Source of the DNA: Acidobacteriota bacterium | Lineage (GTDB): Bacteria > Acidobacteriota > Blastocatellia > RBC074 | Assembly (NCBI GenBank): GCA_018269055.1 | Contig: JAFDVI010000004.1 | Span: 186,001 to 250,000 of the forward strand | Reading direction: 5' to 3' | DNA: 64,000 nucleotides | Program-made: the position numbers and the translations under genes | Notes under the pieces: model-generated | What the model saw: only the letters and a program-made list of their open reading frames with translations | What the model was told of the DNA's origin: nothing | Database searches by the model: none | Shown here: in pieces, positions 36,156 to 45,549 of the stretch | Position numbering within the stretch: the first letter of the stretch is position 1 | Layout of the letters: each line of letters starts with the position of its first letter

Positions 36156-37241
36156 ATGAGTTCACGCCGACAATTCATCCAATCGCTTGCGGCCACGACT
36201 GCCGCAGCGACCATCGAGGTTCCTATGCTTGCTTCGCCGCAACCCAAACGCCGCAACATCAAACTCGGTTTTGACAACTTTTCGATTCGCGCGATGGGCT
36301 GGAAAGCCCCGCAGTTGTTGGATTACGCCGCAAAACTGAAAGTAGACACGGTGCTGTTTTCCGACCTGGATGTGTACGAAAGCCACGACGAAAAGTACCT
36401 GAAAGACCTCAGGAAAAAAGCCGACGATTTGGGCATTGAAATCCAGGCGGGCACGGGCAGCATTTGTCCGTCGGCAAAATCCTACAGCCCGCGATTCGGT
36501 TCCGCCGAAGAACATCTGTTGCTGACGATTCGCGTCGCCAAAGCTGTCGGTTCCAAAGTCGCGCGCTGTTACCAAGGGACTGCCGACGACCGCAAATTGC
36601 CCGGCGGATTGCCCGCGCGCTGGAAAGACACGATCAAAGTCTGCAAAGCCGTCCGCAGCCAGGCGATGGATGTAGGCGTCAAAATCGCCATTGAAAATCA
36701 TGCGGGCGATATGCAGGCCTGGGAACTGGCCAACCTGATCGAAGATTGTGGCCGTGATGTTGTCGGCGCGACAATGGATTCCGGCAACGCCACCTGGACG
36801 CTGGAAGACCCGATGCGAAACCTGGAAATTCTTGGCCCGTATGCAGTGACAACCGGCGTGCGCGATTCGATGGTTTGGGAAACGCCCGAAGGCGCTAACG
36901 CCGGATGGACGGCCATCGGCGAAGGGCAAGTCAACTGGCAAAAGTATTTCGACAGGTTCGCCGAACTTTGTCCCGGCGTTCCCGCGCAACTGGAAATCAT
37001 CTCCGGCGCGATTCGATCGTATCCATTCAAGCAGGAAGGATTCTGGAACGATTACGGCGACATTCGCGCCAAAGAGTTTTTGAATTTCACGACAATGGCG
37101 AAAGCAGGAAAACCCATTGCGCCATTCCAGGTTCCCGCAGGCCAGGATCGCAAACTCGCCGAACAGGAATTTCAGAAAGCGGAGCTTGAGCGGAGCATCA
37201 AATACTGCCGAGAAGTGTTGGGCTTAGGCTTGAAAACCTAA
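36156..37241 (+). CDS. Tat-exported sugar phosphate isomerase/epimerase-like protein
   Basis: About 361 residues. The N-terminus has a twin-arginine signal ([17 protein letters not shown]), so the protein is exported in folded form. The rest is a xylose-isomerase-like TIM barrel (AP_endonuc_2 type): [65 protein letters not shown], which carry the metal-ligand Glu, Asp and His. I prefer the ATG at 36156, preceded by GAGGGA, over 36144. The substrate is unknown; this exported type is common in Acidobacteriota and Planctomycetes. Confidence 0.85.
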   Translation: MSSRRQFIQSLAATTAAATIEVPMLASPQPKRRNIKLGFDNFSIRAMGWKAPQLLDYAAKLKVDTVLFSDLDVYESHDEKYLKDLRKKADDLGIEIQAGTGSICPSAKSYSPRFGSAEEHLLLTIRVAKAVGSKVARCYQGTADDRKLPGGLPARWKDTIKVCKAVRSQAMDVGVKIAIENHAGDMQAWELANLIEDCGRDVVGATMDSGNATWTLEDPMRNLEILGPYAVTTGVRDSMVWETPEGANAGWTAIGEGQVNWQKYFDRFAELCPGVPAQLEIISGAIRSYPFKQEGFWNDYGDIRAKEFLNFTTMAKAGKPIAPFQVPAGQDRKLAEQEFQKAELERSIKYCREVLGLGLKT

Positions 37242-37263
37242 GTGTCGCCTTTCGCGCCAAAAC

Positions 37264-37827
37264 TCACCCTTGTCCGGGCAGCTTACGAGTTTCATCTTCG
37301 ACCACGCTCAGAGGCTGTTGCAATGGATTGGTCGGCGGCGGTGAAGGCTGCTGGTAAACCGGTTGTTGATAATTTTGCGGAATCGGTTGCTGTGTGGGTT
37401 GCGGCAAGCTATACGGCGCAACCGGCGGTTGCATCATTTGAGGCTGCATTGGCGGATACATTTGCTGCGCCATCATCACTTCTCGCAATCTGCGTTGTTG
37501 TGCCTTAAACCGCATAATGGTGAAAACGATTCCAATCGGCATCAACACTGCGCTGATTCCCGACAAGGTTCCCAACCCCAGCGTGCCGAAGATTGCGGGC
37601 GAAAACGCCATCAACATAATCAACAAAATCATCTGTTGCTTTGGCGTCATCCCTGATGTGGCTCTGGAAATCAGATCACCAGTGCCAAGTTGAGGTTGCT
37701 GCGGTTGCTGCAGCGACGCGGTTCCGCCGCTGGCGACATATCCCGTAACGGGTTGAAGCCCAAGGCCGCATTTACGGCAAAACTTGGTGGTATCAGGGTT
37801 TGGCGATCCACAACGTGGACAAAACAT
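37264..37827 (-). CDS. Zinc-ribbon membrane protein, paralogue A
   Basis: About 187 residues with an N-terminal zinc ribbon (CPRCGSPN..FCRKCG), two hydrophobic segments (QMILLIMLMAFSPAIFGTLG; LSGISAVLMPIGIVFTIM) and a Pro/Gln-rich tail ending in a conserved EDETRKL. It closely parallels the next gene, sharing the C-terminal NPL..SVVEDETRK/VIEEETRRF. No function is known. The ATG at 37827 is preferred to the TTG at 37836 on ribosome-site spacing. Confidence 0.7.
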   Translation of the reverse strand: MFCPRCGSPNPDTTKFCRKCGLGLQPVTGYVASGGTASLQQPQQPQLGTGDLISRATSGMTPKQQMILLIMLMAFSPAIFGTLGLGTLSGISAVLMPIGIVFTIMRFKAQQRRLREVMMAQQMYPPMQPQMMQPPVAPYSLPQPTQQPIPQNYQQPVYQQPSPPPTNPLQQPLSVVEDETRKLPGQG

Positions 37828-37850
37828 GCTTGGCAATCCTCTTTCTTCAG

Positions 37851-38408
37851 CTATTGGGTGGATCGAAATCTACGGGTTTCTTCTTCAATCACGCTGCTCG
37901 GCATCGCGCTGGCAACGTTCAGCGGATTGGTCGGCGGCGGAGCCAGTTGTCCCTGAAACACAGGTTGTGGAATTGGCATAGCCGGAGCAATCGGTTGCTG
38001 ATACCCGGGTTGCTGGGCCGCGAAATGCTGTTGCATCTGTATTTCCTGCAATCGGCGCAACTGGGTTTTGTAATGATAAATTGCCCAGGTAATGCCCAGC
38101 GGAATCAGCAAAAATGTCACGGCAAACACTTCGCCTGCGTTGAAAAGCTCTTCACCAATAATGGCAAAAACGACGGGTAAAAAGAGCATCGCCATAATCG
38201 TCATGATTCGCTTCTGCTTTAACCCCAGCATCTCGGACGTTTCCGCCAACTGGACAGGCCCGGAATGCTGTTGCATTCCGGGCGAACTAACCAAGGCGCC
38301 CGTGCCTCCGCTGGCCACAAAGCCACTGATTTGTGCGATCGGCAATCCGCATTGCCGACAGAATTTGATTGTTTCCGTGTTTGCCGTTCCACATCGAGGA
38401 CAATACAT
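37851..38408 (-). CDS. Zinc-ribbon membrane protein, paralogue B
   Basis: A 185-residue paralogue of the adjacent gene: MYCPRCGTANTETIKFCRQCG, SGFVASGGTGAL, two hydrophobic segments (IMAMLFLPVVFAIIGEE; FAVTFLLIPLGITWAIYHY), a Gln-rich tail and a VIEEETRRFR end. The zinc ribbon is also similar to the N-terminus of the PDZ protein at 59430. The 23-nt gap and shared architecture indicate a tandem duplication and co-transcription. Confidence 0.75.
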   Translation of the reverse strand: MYCPRCGTANTETIKFCRQCGLPIAQISGFVASGGTGALVSSPGMQQHSGPVQLAETSEMLGLKQKRIMTIMAMLFLPVVFAIIGEELFNAGEVFAVTFLLIPLGITWAIYHYKTQLRRLQEIQMQQHFAAQQPGYQQPIAPAMPIPQPVFQGQLAPPPTNPLNVASAMPSSVIEEETRRFRSTQ

Positions 38409-38426
38409 TCAGACCTTCTTTCGCTA

Positions 38427-38496
38427 GACAGGATTTTCAGGATTGACCAGGATTTTGCCCTGAGTCTGAATCCTGCAAAATCCTGTTCATCCTGTC
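38427..38496. repeat. Empty ACAGGATT-family inverted pair
   Basis: GACAGGATTTTCAGGATT-type left arm (38427-38457) and inverted right arm (38468-38496) with only about 10 nt between. This matches the arms of the GxxExxY element but contains no gene. It lies between the zinc-ribbon gene start and the aminotransferase stop. Confidence 0.8.
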
Positions 38497-38501
38497 TGAT
38501 T

Positions 38502-39716
<1,215 letters not shown>

Positions 39717-39761
39717 AACGAATCAAATTCTCCGGTATTTTTGAATTGGGAAGATCGCAGC

Positions 39762-40712
39762 TTATTGCCGCAAGGGAAAGGTATCATCTGGCGCGAAATC
39801 GGCCAAGTCTTGTTTCCGGTCACTCCGCCATTTTCGGAAAAGCTGTGGCAAATGGCCAAACAAACCAATTTGAATTCGCGCCAAATCCCAGGCTTTGGTC
39901 GGGCTAAGAGCCTTTGCGGCGTCCTTTGTTTTTGTCGCAAGCGTTTGCAGATACCAGCCAACGTTTGCCGCCAGTGAGCGGCGCGGGTCGGTCAGGTTGT
40001 AAATGAATTGGCTGCGGTCGCAACGGTAATCACGCTCGCGTTTGATCGCGGCGTCGGCTTCCCAACTGCCGCCGCGAAAGTGGTGGATACGGCTGCGCGG
40101 AACGATGGCGGTTTTGTAACCGTGAAAAGCCGCGCGACGGCAGAAATCAATTTCTTCGTAAAACGCGAAGTAGATCGGATCAAGCAAGCCGATGCGTTCA
40201 ATGACTTCGCGTTTGATGGCGAAGCAAGCGCCTTCGACCCATTCGACTTCAATCCAGTCGCGCGCAGTTGGGCTTTGCAGTTCGACAAGGTGCGCGCTCA
40301 AAGCCGTCGTCGTCCAGGTGTTGAATTCATTGCTGTCGTAAGTAAGTTGAATTGCGCCGAGGATGCCGATGCCGGTTTCACGTTCGCCAACAGCAATCAA
40401 TTCGCTGAGCCATCCGGGAGTTACTCTGGTGTCGGGATTCAACAAAACGACATAATTGGCAACTTCAGCCAAAGCTTTTCGGATGGCGACATTGTTTCCT
40501 TCGGAAAACCCTAAATTGCCGGGATTGATGATGACTTCGACTTCAGGGAACTGGCTGCGAACCACTTCGACACTGTTGTCGGTGGAAGCATTGTCCACCA
40601 ACACGGTTTTGAAGTTTGCGTACTCCGTTGCGCGCAACGATTGCAGACAGGGCTGCAACCAACGGCTGCCGTTGAAGTTCAAAATGATGACGGAAACCTG
40701 TGGCTGATTCAT
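39762..40712 (-). CDS. Family-2 glycosyltransferase A
   Basis: A 316-residue GT-A enzyme: VSVIILNFNGSRWLQ, VDNASTDNSVEVV, NPGNLGFSEGNNVAI, LLNPDTRVTPGWL (the DxD-equivalent) and EEIDFCRRAAFHGYK. This is the rhamnosyltransferase-like subgroup, which typically builds cell-surface polysaccharide. The ATG at 40712 overlaps the upstream stop (TAATG), indicating co-transcription. Confidence 0.9.
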   Translation of the reverse strand: MNQPQVSVIILNFNGSRWLQPCLQSLRATEYANFKTVLVDNASTDNSVEVVRSQFPEVEVIINPGNLGFSEGNNVAIRKALAEVANYVVLLNPDTRVTPGWLSELIAVGERETGIGILGAIQLTYDSNEFNTWTTTALSAHLVELQSPTARDWIEVEWVEGACFAIKREVIERIGLLDPIYFAFYEEIDFCRRAAFHGYKTAIVPRSRIHHFRGGSWEADAAIKRERDYRCDRSQFIYNLTDPRRSLAANVGWYLQTLATKTKDAAKALSPTKAWDLARIQIGLFGHLPQLFRKWRSDRKQDLADFAPDDTFPLRQ

Positions 40713-41689
40713 TATGACCAACGTTTGAGCAAAGTCGCCGCGACGATCCAGCGCAGCACTCTGAAGTTAAGGCGAAGCCGCAACGCTTCGGCAAACTTTT
40801 TCAGGCACTCCCACCAATCGCCGCGCTGTTTGTATGCAAAGCCCGCGCGAATCGTCAGCCGAGCAAGCAGCACTTCCCTTTCCACGCCGCATTGTTGCCA
40901 GCAATTGGGAAACAGACGTTCAGTTTCTTTCAACGCTTCGAGCGGCAATCGCAGCCCGCGTTCGATGTTTTCGCCGTCGCCCATCAAGTTGTTCGCATGA
41001 ACTCGGTAATACGCCATCGGTTTGGCAATGCCTTTGATCGGAAACGCGCGCGAAAGGCGCAGCCAGTATTCGTAATCTTCGACGGCGACAAGATCGCGCC
41101 GTTCGTTCAGCCATCCGATTTTGTCCACGCATTCGCGGCGAATCATCACCGTCGAATTCGGAATGTGATCGCCCAACAGCAAATGACAAAACGAAGTTTC
41201 TCCGGTGTAACCGATTTTGTCTCGCAGTTCTTTCCGGCCATTTTGTTCAGCGAACACAATCGCTTCAGCATAGGTCATGCCGACTTCAGGATGGCATTCC
41301 AGAAACTCGACTTGTTCGGCCAGCTTGTCCGGCATCCATAAATCGTCGCCGTCCAGGAAGGCGATGTATTTGCCGGTGGAATTTTGAATCGCCAGATTGC
41401 GCGCCGACGCCGGGCCGCCGTTCGATTTGCTGAAAACCCGGATTGATTTTTCCACGAAAGCACACGAAGAAGACACGAAGGTGACAACCGATGATTTTGG
41501 TTTTCTTCGTGAATCTTCGTGTGCCTTCGTGGATGAAAAAATTTCCTCCACGGTCGCATCGGTCGAGCCATCGTCCACCACAACTATTTCGTAATTGTCG
41601 TATGTTTGATCCAGCACGGATTGAATTGTCGCCGCGATGAACGGCGCGACATTGTAAGCCGGAATGATGACGCTGATTTTAGGCTGCAT
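40712..41689 (-). CDS. Family-2 glycosyltransferase B, carrying an in-frame repeat insertion
   Basis: A 325-residue GT-A enzyme: SVIIPAYNVAPFIAATIQS, IVVVDDGSTDATVEE, KSNGGPASARNLAI, FLDGDDLWMPDKLA and DYEYWLRLSRAF. Between STDATVEE and the KSNGGP segment an extra stretch (FSSTKAHEDSRRKPKSSVV.. to CAFVEKS) is encoded by an inverted-repeat element at 41451-41533; the frame is intact and the catalytic DGDD lies downstream. It likely still functions. It overlaps the next enzyme by 11 nt. Confidence 0.88.
   Translation of the reverse strand: MQPKISVIIPAYNVAPFIAATIQSVLDQTYDNYEIVVVDDGSTDATVEEIFSSTKAHEDSRRKPKSSVVTFVSSSCAFVEKSIRVFSKSNGGPASARNLAIQNSTGKYIAFLDGDDLWMPDKLAEQVEFLECHPEVGMTYAEAIVFAEQNGRKELRDKIGYTGETSFCHLLLGDHIPNSTVMIRRECVDKIGWLNERRDLVAVEDYEYWLRLSRAFPIKGIAKPMAYYRVHANNLMGDGENIERGLRLPLEALKETERLFPNCWQQCGVEREVLLARLTIRAGFAYKQRGDWWECLKKFAEALRLRLNFRVLRWIVAATLLKRWS
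41451..41533. repeat. CACGAAG-family inverted repeat inserted within a coding sequence
   Basis: Left arm 41451-41470 and right arm about 41514-41533 are inverted copies (TCCACGAA.GCACACGAAGA, one mismatch in 20), with further CACGAAG units inside. The 83-nt element lies fully inside the glycosyltransferase B gene and leaves its frame open. Confidence 0.82.
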
Positions 41690-42569
41690 GTTTTTGACCG
41701 CGCAGGTACCCTCTCAAAAACGCCAGTTGCCGCAAATAATCGAGCGCAGAAAACGCCAGCGCCTTTTTTGCTCCGTGCTGGCCAGCGTACATCGAAGCCC
41801 GTTGCGCCAGCGAACGCACGGCAACAATCTGCCGGAAAAAATCTCGCGTTGGCCGTTGGATTTGATAATCCGGCCAAAGCTGGCCGAGCAGAAATCGCCC
41901 TTCGCCATAATTACTGAGCGTTCGCAAAAAGCTGCTGATGGTTTGCCGATGGTGATGCAGCACGACGGCTTCAGGGGCAAAGCGAAACTGGAAGCCCAGT
42001 TCGCGAATGCGGCGGCACACGGCAGGCTCTTCGCCGCCGGGTTTGCGAAACCGTTCGTCAAACAATCCGGCGGAGAGCAATGCTTCACGGCGAAAACAGG
42101 CGTTGGCCGTGATCAGGTATTCGATTTCCCCCGACGGGTTTTCCGCCGGTTCCATCAACCTGGCGAAATCTACGTACTGGCCAATCAAACTGTCATCAAT
42201 GCCCTTCACCGCGCCGCCGACGCCGGCAATTTCCTCGGAATCGAATCCCACAACCAGCAATCGCAACCAATCGCGCTCCGGCAAACAGTCGCTGTCGGTG
42301 AAGGCGACAAAGCTGCCGCTGGCCAACCGCGCGCCCAGATTTCGCGCCGACGCCGGGCCGCCGTTTTCTTTGAACGTGTATAGGATTTGGTTCGCAAACG
42401 GCTTCAACACGTCGGCGGTGTTGTCCGTAGAACCGTCGTCAATGATCAGGATTTCGCGCGGCGTCAAACTTTGGTTCAGCAAGCGTTCAACCGTCTGCGC
42501 GATGGTTGCCGCGCCGTTGTATACCGGCACCACAACAGAAACGTCAGAGTTATGAATTCGATCAGCCAA
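41679..42569 (-). CDS. Family-2 glycosyltransferase C
   Basis: About 296 residues from the likely TTG start at 42569 (AGGA site 5 nt upstream): VSVVVPVYNGAATIAQ, LIIDDGSTDNTADVL, KENGGPASARNLG, FTDSDCLPERDWL, and a GEEPAVCRRIRELGFQF motif. The longest frame extends to 42674 but that N-terminus is translated repeat sequence. It shares subgroup with neighbours in a surface-polysaccharide cluster. Confidence 0.85.
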   Translation of the reverse strand: MADRIHNSDVSVVVPVYNGAATIAQTVERLLNQSLTPREILIIDDGSTDNTADVLKPFANQILYTFKENGGPASARNLGARLASGSFVAFTDSDCLPERDWLRLLVVGFDSEEIAGVGGAVKGIDDSLIGQYVDFARLMEPAENPSGEIEYLITANACFRREALLSAGLFDERFRKPGGEEPAVCRRIRELGFQFRFAPEAVVLHHHRQTISSFLRTLSNYGEGRFLLGQLWPDYQIQRPTRDFFRQIVAVRSLAQRASMYAGQHGAKKALAFSALDYLRQLAFLRGYLRGQKHAA

Positions 42570-42583
42570 GTTTTCCTGTAATT

Positions 42584-42643
42584 CACCACAGAAAGCACAA
42601 AAGACACAAAATCCGTTTTGCGAGTTCTGTGCTTTTTGTGGTG
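42584..42643. repeat. CACAGAAAGCAC-type inverted repeat between glycosyltransferase genes
   Basis: Arms at 42584-42605 and 42622-42643 match at about 20 of 22 positions in inverted orientation (CACCACA.AAAGCACA.AA). It fills most of the gap between glycosyltransferases C and D and is related in composition to the element inside B. Confidence 0.8.
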
Positions 42644-42645
42644 GG

Positions 42646-43515
42646 TTATGGTTTGGAATGGTTCGCCCGTCCAAGCGTCAGATTGCGAAACATCGAAAGC
42701 TCCAATCGCCAACGCTCCGGCGACCAGATGGGCGGCCAGTATGTTCGCGCGCGTGTTTCCAGGTCTCGGTAATAGGCCGCGTATTCGTCGCCGGTTTTTG
42801 CCGCTTCGTGATAATTGCAGCACGCCAGCACCTGATCTACGTTGACGAAATCGTAATGCTCGGCGATGCGTGTCCAGTAATCAAAATCCATCGTCAAATG
42901 CAGCGATTCGTCCAGCAGACCAACCGTTTCCAACACTTCGCGCCGCCAGAAAATCGCCGGTTGGTGCATTTCGTAGCCCTTCCAGAATTCCAGCAACCGC
43001 CGCCGGTTACGGTATCGCCCACGAAGAAAAACCGGCGGCAAACCGTCTCCATTGATTCGCAAACAATGCCCCGCGATAGCAAACTTGCCGCTTCCGTCCG
43101 CCAACATTTTCCCTACAGTCGTCAACGCGAATGGCAAAAAATAATCGTCGCTGTTCAGCCAACACAGCACATCACCCGTAGCCTTTGCCAATCCGCGATT
43201 GATGGCCTGGCTTTGCCCCTTGTCCCGTTCGCTAACCCAGTAAGCCAGCCAGCGTTCGTATCGGCGAATGATGTTTGCGCTGCCGTCTGTGCTGCCGCCA
43301 TCCATGATGATGTATTCCAGGTCGGGATAATTTTGCAGCAATACCGAACGAATCGTCTGTTCTAGGAATTCGGCTTGATTGAACGAAGGGGTGATGACAC
43401 TGATTTTCGGCAGCGAAGCAGCGTCGGCGGAACCGTTTGGCGTCGCTTCCGTCCACGGCCAACCGAAACATCCGGCAGGCGCGGTCGGCAATTCGTTCAT
43501 CGAAGGGCATTGCAT
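42646..43515 (-). CDS. Family-2 glycosyltransferase D
   Basis: A 289-residue GT-A enzyme: KISVITPSFNQAEFLEQTI, YIIMDGGSTDGSANIIRRY, DKGQSQAINRGLAKATGDV, LNSDDYFLPFAL, and FDYWTRIAEHY. This MDGGSTDGS/KGQSDAIN subgroup is common in O-antigen or capsule clusters. The stop is adjacent to the repeat element. An alternative ATG at 43500 is possible. Confidence 0.88.
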   Translation of the reverse strand: MQCPSMNELPTAPAGCFGWPWTEATPNGSADAASLPKISVITPSFNQAEFLEQTIRSVLLQNYPDLEYIIMDGGSTDGSANIIRRYERWLAYWVSERDKGQSQAINRGLAKATGDVLCWLNSDDYFLPFALTTVGKMLADGSGKFAIAGHCLRINGDGLPPVFLRGRYRNRRRLLEFWKGYEMHQPAIFWRREVLETVGLLDESLHLTMDFDYWTRIAEHYDFVNVDQVLACCNYHEAAKTGDEYAAYYRDLETRARTYWPPIWSPERWRLELSMFRNLTLGRANHSKP

Positions 43516-43578
43516 CGGCCAATGCTAGTCGCTGGCCAACACCTTGAGCAATGCCAGATGAAGAATTACACTGCGCCT

Positions 43579-43788
43579 ATGCAAGCAATCGAATTCATCA
43601 CGAACTTGACCGCTGAACCTGTGCTGGCGATTCCCCAGGAAATCGTTGCACAGCTTCCTAAATCAGGCCGGGTTCGTGTCATTGTTTTAACTGACGGCGA
43701 TTCGGACGACGCCGAATGGCGCTCGGCCGCCTACGAGCAGTTTATGCGCGATGATTCGCCTGCTGACGCCGTCTACGATAACTATTGA
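43579..43788 (+). CDS. Putative antitoxin of a PemK/MazF-type pair
   Basis: A 69-residue protein: MQAIEFITNLTAEPVLAIP followed by EIVAQLPKSGRVRVIVLTDG and an acidic tail. The N-terminus suggests an AbrB/MazE-like DNA-binding fold and the acidic C-terminus a toxin-binding tail. It ends 4 nt before the PemK-like gene. An alternative ATG at 43558 is in frame. Called mainly from position and architecture. Confidence 0.55.
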   Translation: MQAIEFITNLTAEPVLAIPQEIVAQLPKSGRVRVIVLTDGDSDDAEWRSAAYEQFMRDDSPADAVYDNY

Positions 43789-43792
43789 ATGC

Positions 43793-44104
43793 ATGTTTGG
43801 CCAAATTTTCCTTTGCCAGTTTCCTTTTACAACAGGCTCCGTCAGTAAAGCGCGTCCGGTGTTGGTGCTTTTCGATTTGCAGCAAGATGCTGTAATTTGC
43901 CGCGTGACTTCGGTCTTACGAACCGGCCCGCTGGACGTTTCGCTGCAAGATTGGGCGCAGGCTGGATTGGCCAAGCCTTCAGTCGCGCGGCTTGACCGAT
44001 TGGTGACCGCAGAAAAGACGCTTCTCACACGGCTTCTTGGGCAGCTTACCGCAAGCGATGAAGCAGCCGTTCGCGCCGCCTGGAACCAGCACATGAAATT
44101 GTAA
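43793..44104 (+). CDS. PemK/MazF-like toxin
   Basis: A 103-residue protein: FGQIFLCQFPFTTGSVSKARP, LVLFDLQQDAVICRVTS and LAKPSVARLDRLVTAEKTLLTR match the PemK/MazF endoribonuclease fold. The ATG at 43793 lies 4 nt after the antitoxin stop. It would cleave mRNA when free of antitoxin; activity is predicted from family membership. Confidence 0.72.
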   Translation: MFGQIFLCQFPFTTGSVSKARPVLVLFDLQQDAVICRVTSVLRTGPLDVSLQDWAQAGLAKPSVARLDRLVTAEKTLLTRLLGQLTASDEAAVRAAWNQHMKL

Positions 44105-44120
44105 GACGAATAGGATCACA

Positions 44121-44343
44121 ACGCTCCCGGACCCGGCGATAGAGGTGTATTACGCGCTGCGCCGATTAGGCAAAGAAGTCGCCTCCCGTCAGCTACACCA
44201 ACGGCGGCCACGTGACACCGACTTCAACCATCGAAGAGGTAAAGGACTATCACCAGTGCATCCTCGATTTGTACAACGACCATCTGAAAGGCGATTTGAA
44301 GAAAAAGGCGGATGAAACGAAGGCAGAGGGCGGGCAGCAGTAA
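44121..44343 (+). pseudogene. Remnant of an S9-type (prolyl oligopeptidase) peptidase
   Basis: Frame 1 gives AIEVYYALRRLGKEV, and after a +1 frameshift near 44180 the other frame gives SPPVSYTNGGHVTPTSTIEE and VKDYHQCILDLYNDHLKGD, ending at TAA 44341-44343. These match the last conserved blocks of S9 peptidases (the His-containing region and the C-terminal amphipathic helix). Only the terminal ~70 residues remain. Function is lost. Confidence 0.6.
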
Positions 44344-44373
44344 AAGAGCTCTCTATATTTGGAGATGAAGCTG

Positions 44374-45042
44374 ATGACTGATGAAGAATTAAAGCGAAGA
44401 CTTTCTGATCTTGAAGATGGTTGGACGGAGCGAAAAGAAAAGGGCGTCAGTACAGACGATATCCGGAAAGCCATTGTCGCATTTGCTAACTCTGTACCCG
44501 ATGGAGAGGAAGCAGTTTTATTTGTCGGTGTAGCTGATGACGGTAAAATCACCGGCGTAGACAATCCAGAGAAAACGCAAAAGTCATTTAGCAAAACTGC
44601 TTCTGAATGGTGTTATCCTCCCGTTAAACATACAGCGAGAGTGATTGAAGTTAGTGGGAATTATGTAGTGGCTGTGATTGTTCAGGCTAGTCATGATAAG
44701 CCTCATTTTGCTGGCCCCGCGTTCATTCGCAGTGGCTCTCAAAGCAAAAACGCATCACCAGAAGCTTTTAGTCAATTAATTGCCAGCAGGAATAGTAAGG
44801 CAAGGCCGCTTCTTGAGCTAATGCGTAAAGGAGAGAAGGTCACGGTGTTTTACTGGGCCCATGGAAGGAGCAATAAGCTTTTGGGTTGTTCTCCTCTACC
44901 AGATTGCACCATTATTGAATGCACTCCACATTACGCCGTTTTTCAACCATTGGCGGGCACGCCTGTCTCTGGAGATTATGATCGGATTACTTTGTCAAAA
45001 AATCTGTCTACCAATCAACTTCAGGTTGATATTGATAATTGA
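44374..45042 (+). CDS. AlbA_2-domain protein
   Basis: About 222 residues: EELKRRLSDLEDGWTERKEK, IRKAIVAFANSVPDGEEAVL, FVGVADDGKITGVDNPEKTQ and FIRSGSQSKNASPEAFSQLI, the Alba-like/Schlafen AlbA_2 signature. I start at the ATG at 44374, 8 nt from a GGAG. Composition is more AT-rich than the neighbours. AlbA_2 domains occur in transcriptional regulators and defence proteins; no partner is present here. Confidence 0.75.
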   Translation: MTDEELKRRLSDLEDGWTERKEKGVSTDDIRKAIVAFANSVPDGEEAVLFVGVADDGKITGVDNPEKTQKSFSKTASEWCYPPVKHTARVIEVSGNYVVAVIVQASHDKPHFAGPAFIRSGSQSKNASPEAFSQLIASRNSKARPLLELMRKGEKVTVFYWAHGRSNKLLGCSPLPDCTIIECTPHYAVFQPLAGTPVSGDYDRITLSKNLSTNQLQVDIDN

Positions 45043-45135
45043 ACACCGGTTAGCCGCGCATTTAACTGCGGCCTCACTGAATGGCTCGTCAATCTTTCAA
45101 CCGAAAAGTTCACTATAGGTGATTGAGAGGAATAA

Positions 45136-45549
45136 ATGAGCACAGCCGCAGGCACGACAACTTCCATCGCATATTCGCTCGCGCCGATGCTATCGGTTCG
45201 GAATGGCGCGCGAGCGGTGGAGTTCTACAAGTCGGCATTCGGGGCGGTGGAGGTCTTCAAAATCGAAGCGCCGGACGGCGCGGTGGTGGCTCGGTTGGCG
45301 GTTGAGGGCGCGGAGTTTTGGGTGGCGGACGAATCGCCGGAGCATCAGAATTTCAGCCCGGAATCGCTGGGCGGTGGAACAGTGCGGATGATTTTGACGG
45401 TGCCGGACCCGGATGCGGTGTTTGCGCAGGCTGTGGCAGCAGGCGCTCGTGAAGTCTACGCAGTAGTGGAAGAGTATGGCTGGCGCTTGGGTCGCGTAGT
45501 TGATCCCTTCGGCCATCATTGGGAAATCGGCCATCCGCTGGCGTCGTAA
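45136..45549 (+). CDS. VOC-family (glyoxalase/bleomycin-resistance-like) protein
   Basis: A 137-residue protein with the paired beta-alpha-beta-beta-beta modules of the VOC fold: LAPMLSVRNGARAVEFYKSA, VFKIEAPDGAVVARLAVEGA, MILTVPDPDAVFAQAVAAGA and VVDPFGHHWEIGHP. This PhnB-like subtype has unknown specificity. Conserved metal-binding positions are present (Glu, His). Confidence 0.85.
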   Translation: MSTAAGTTTSIAYSLAPMLSVRNGARAVEFYKSAFGAVEVFKIEAPDGAVVARLAVEGAEFWVADESPEHQNFSPESLGGGTVRMILTVPDPDAVFAQAVAAGAREVYAVVEEYGWRLGRVVDPFGHHWEIGHPLAS

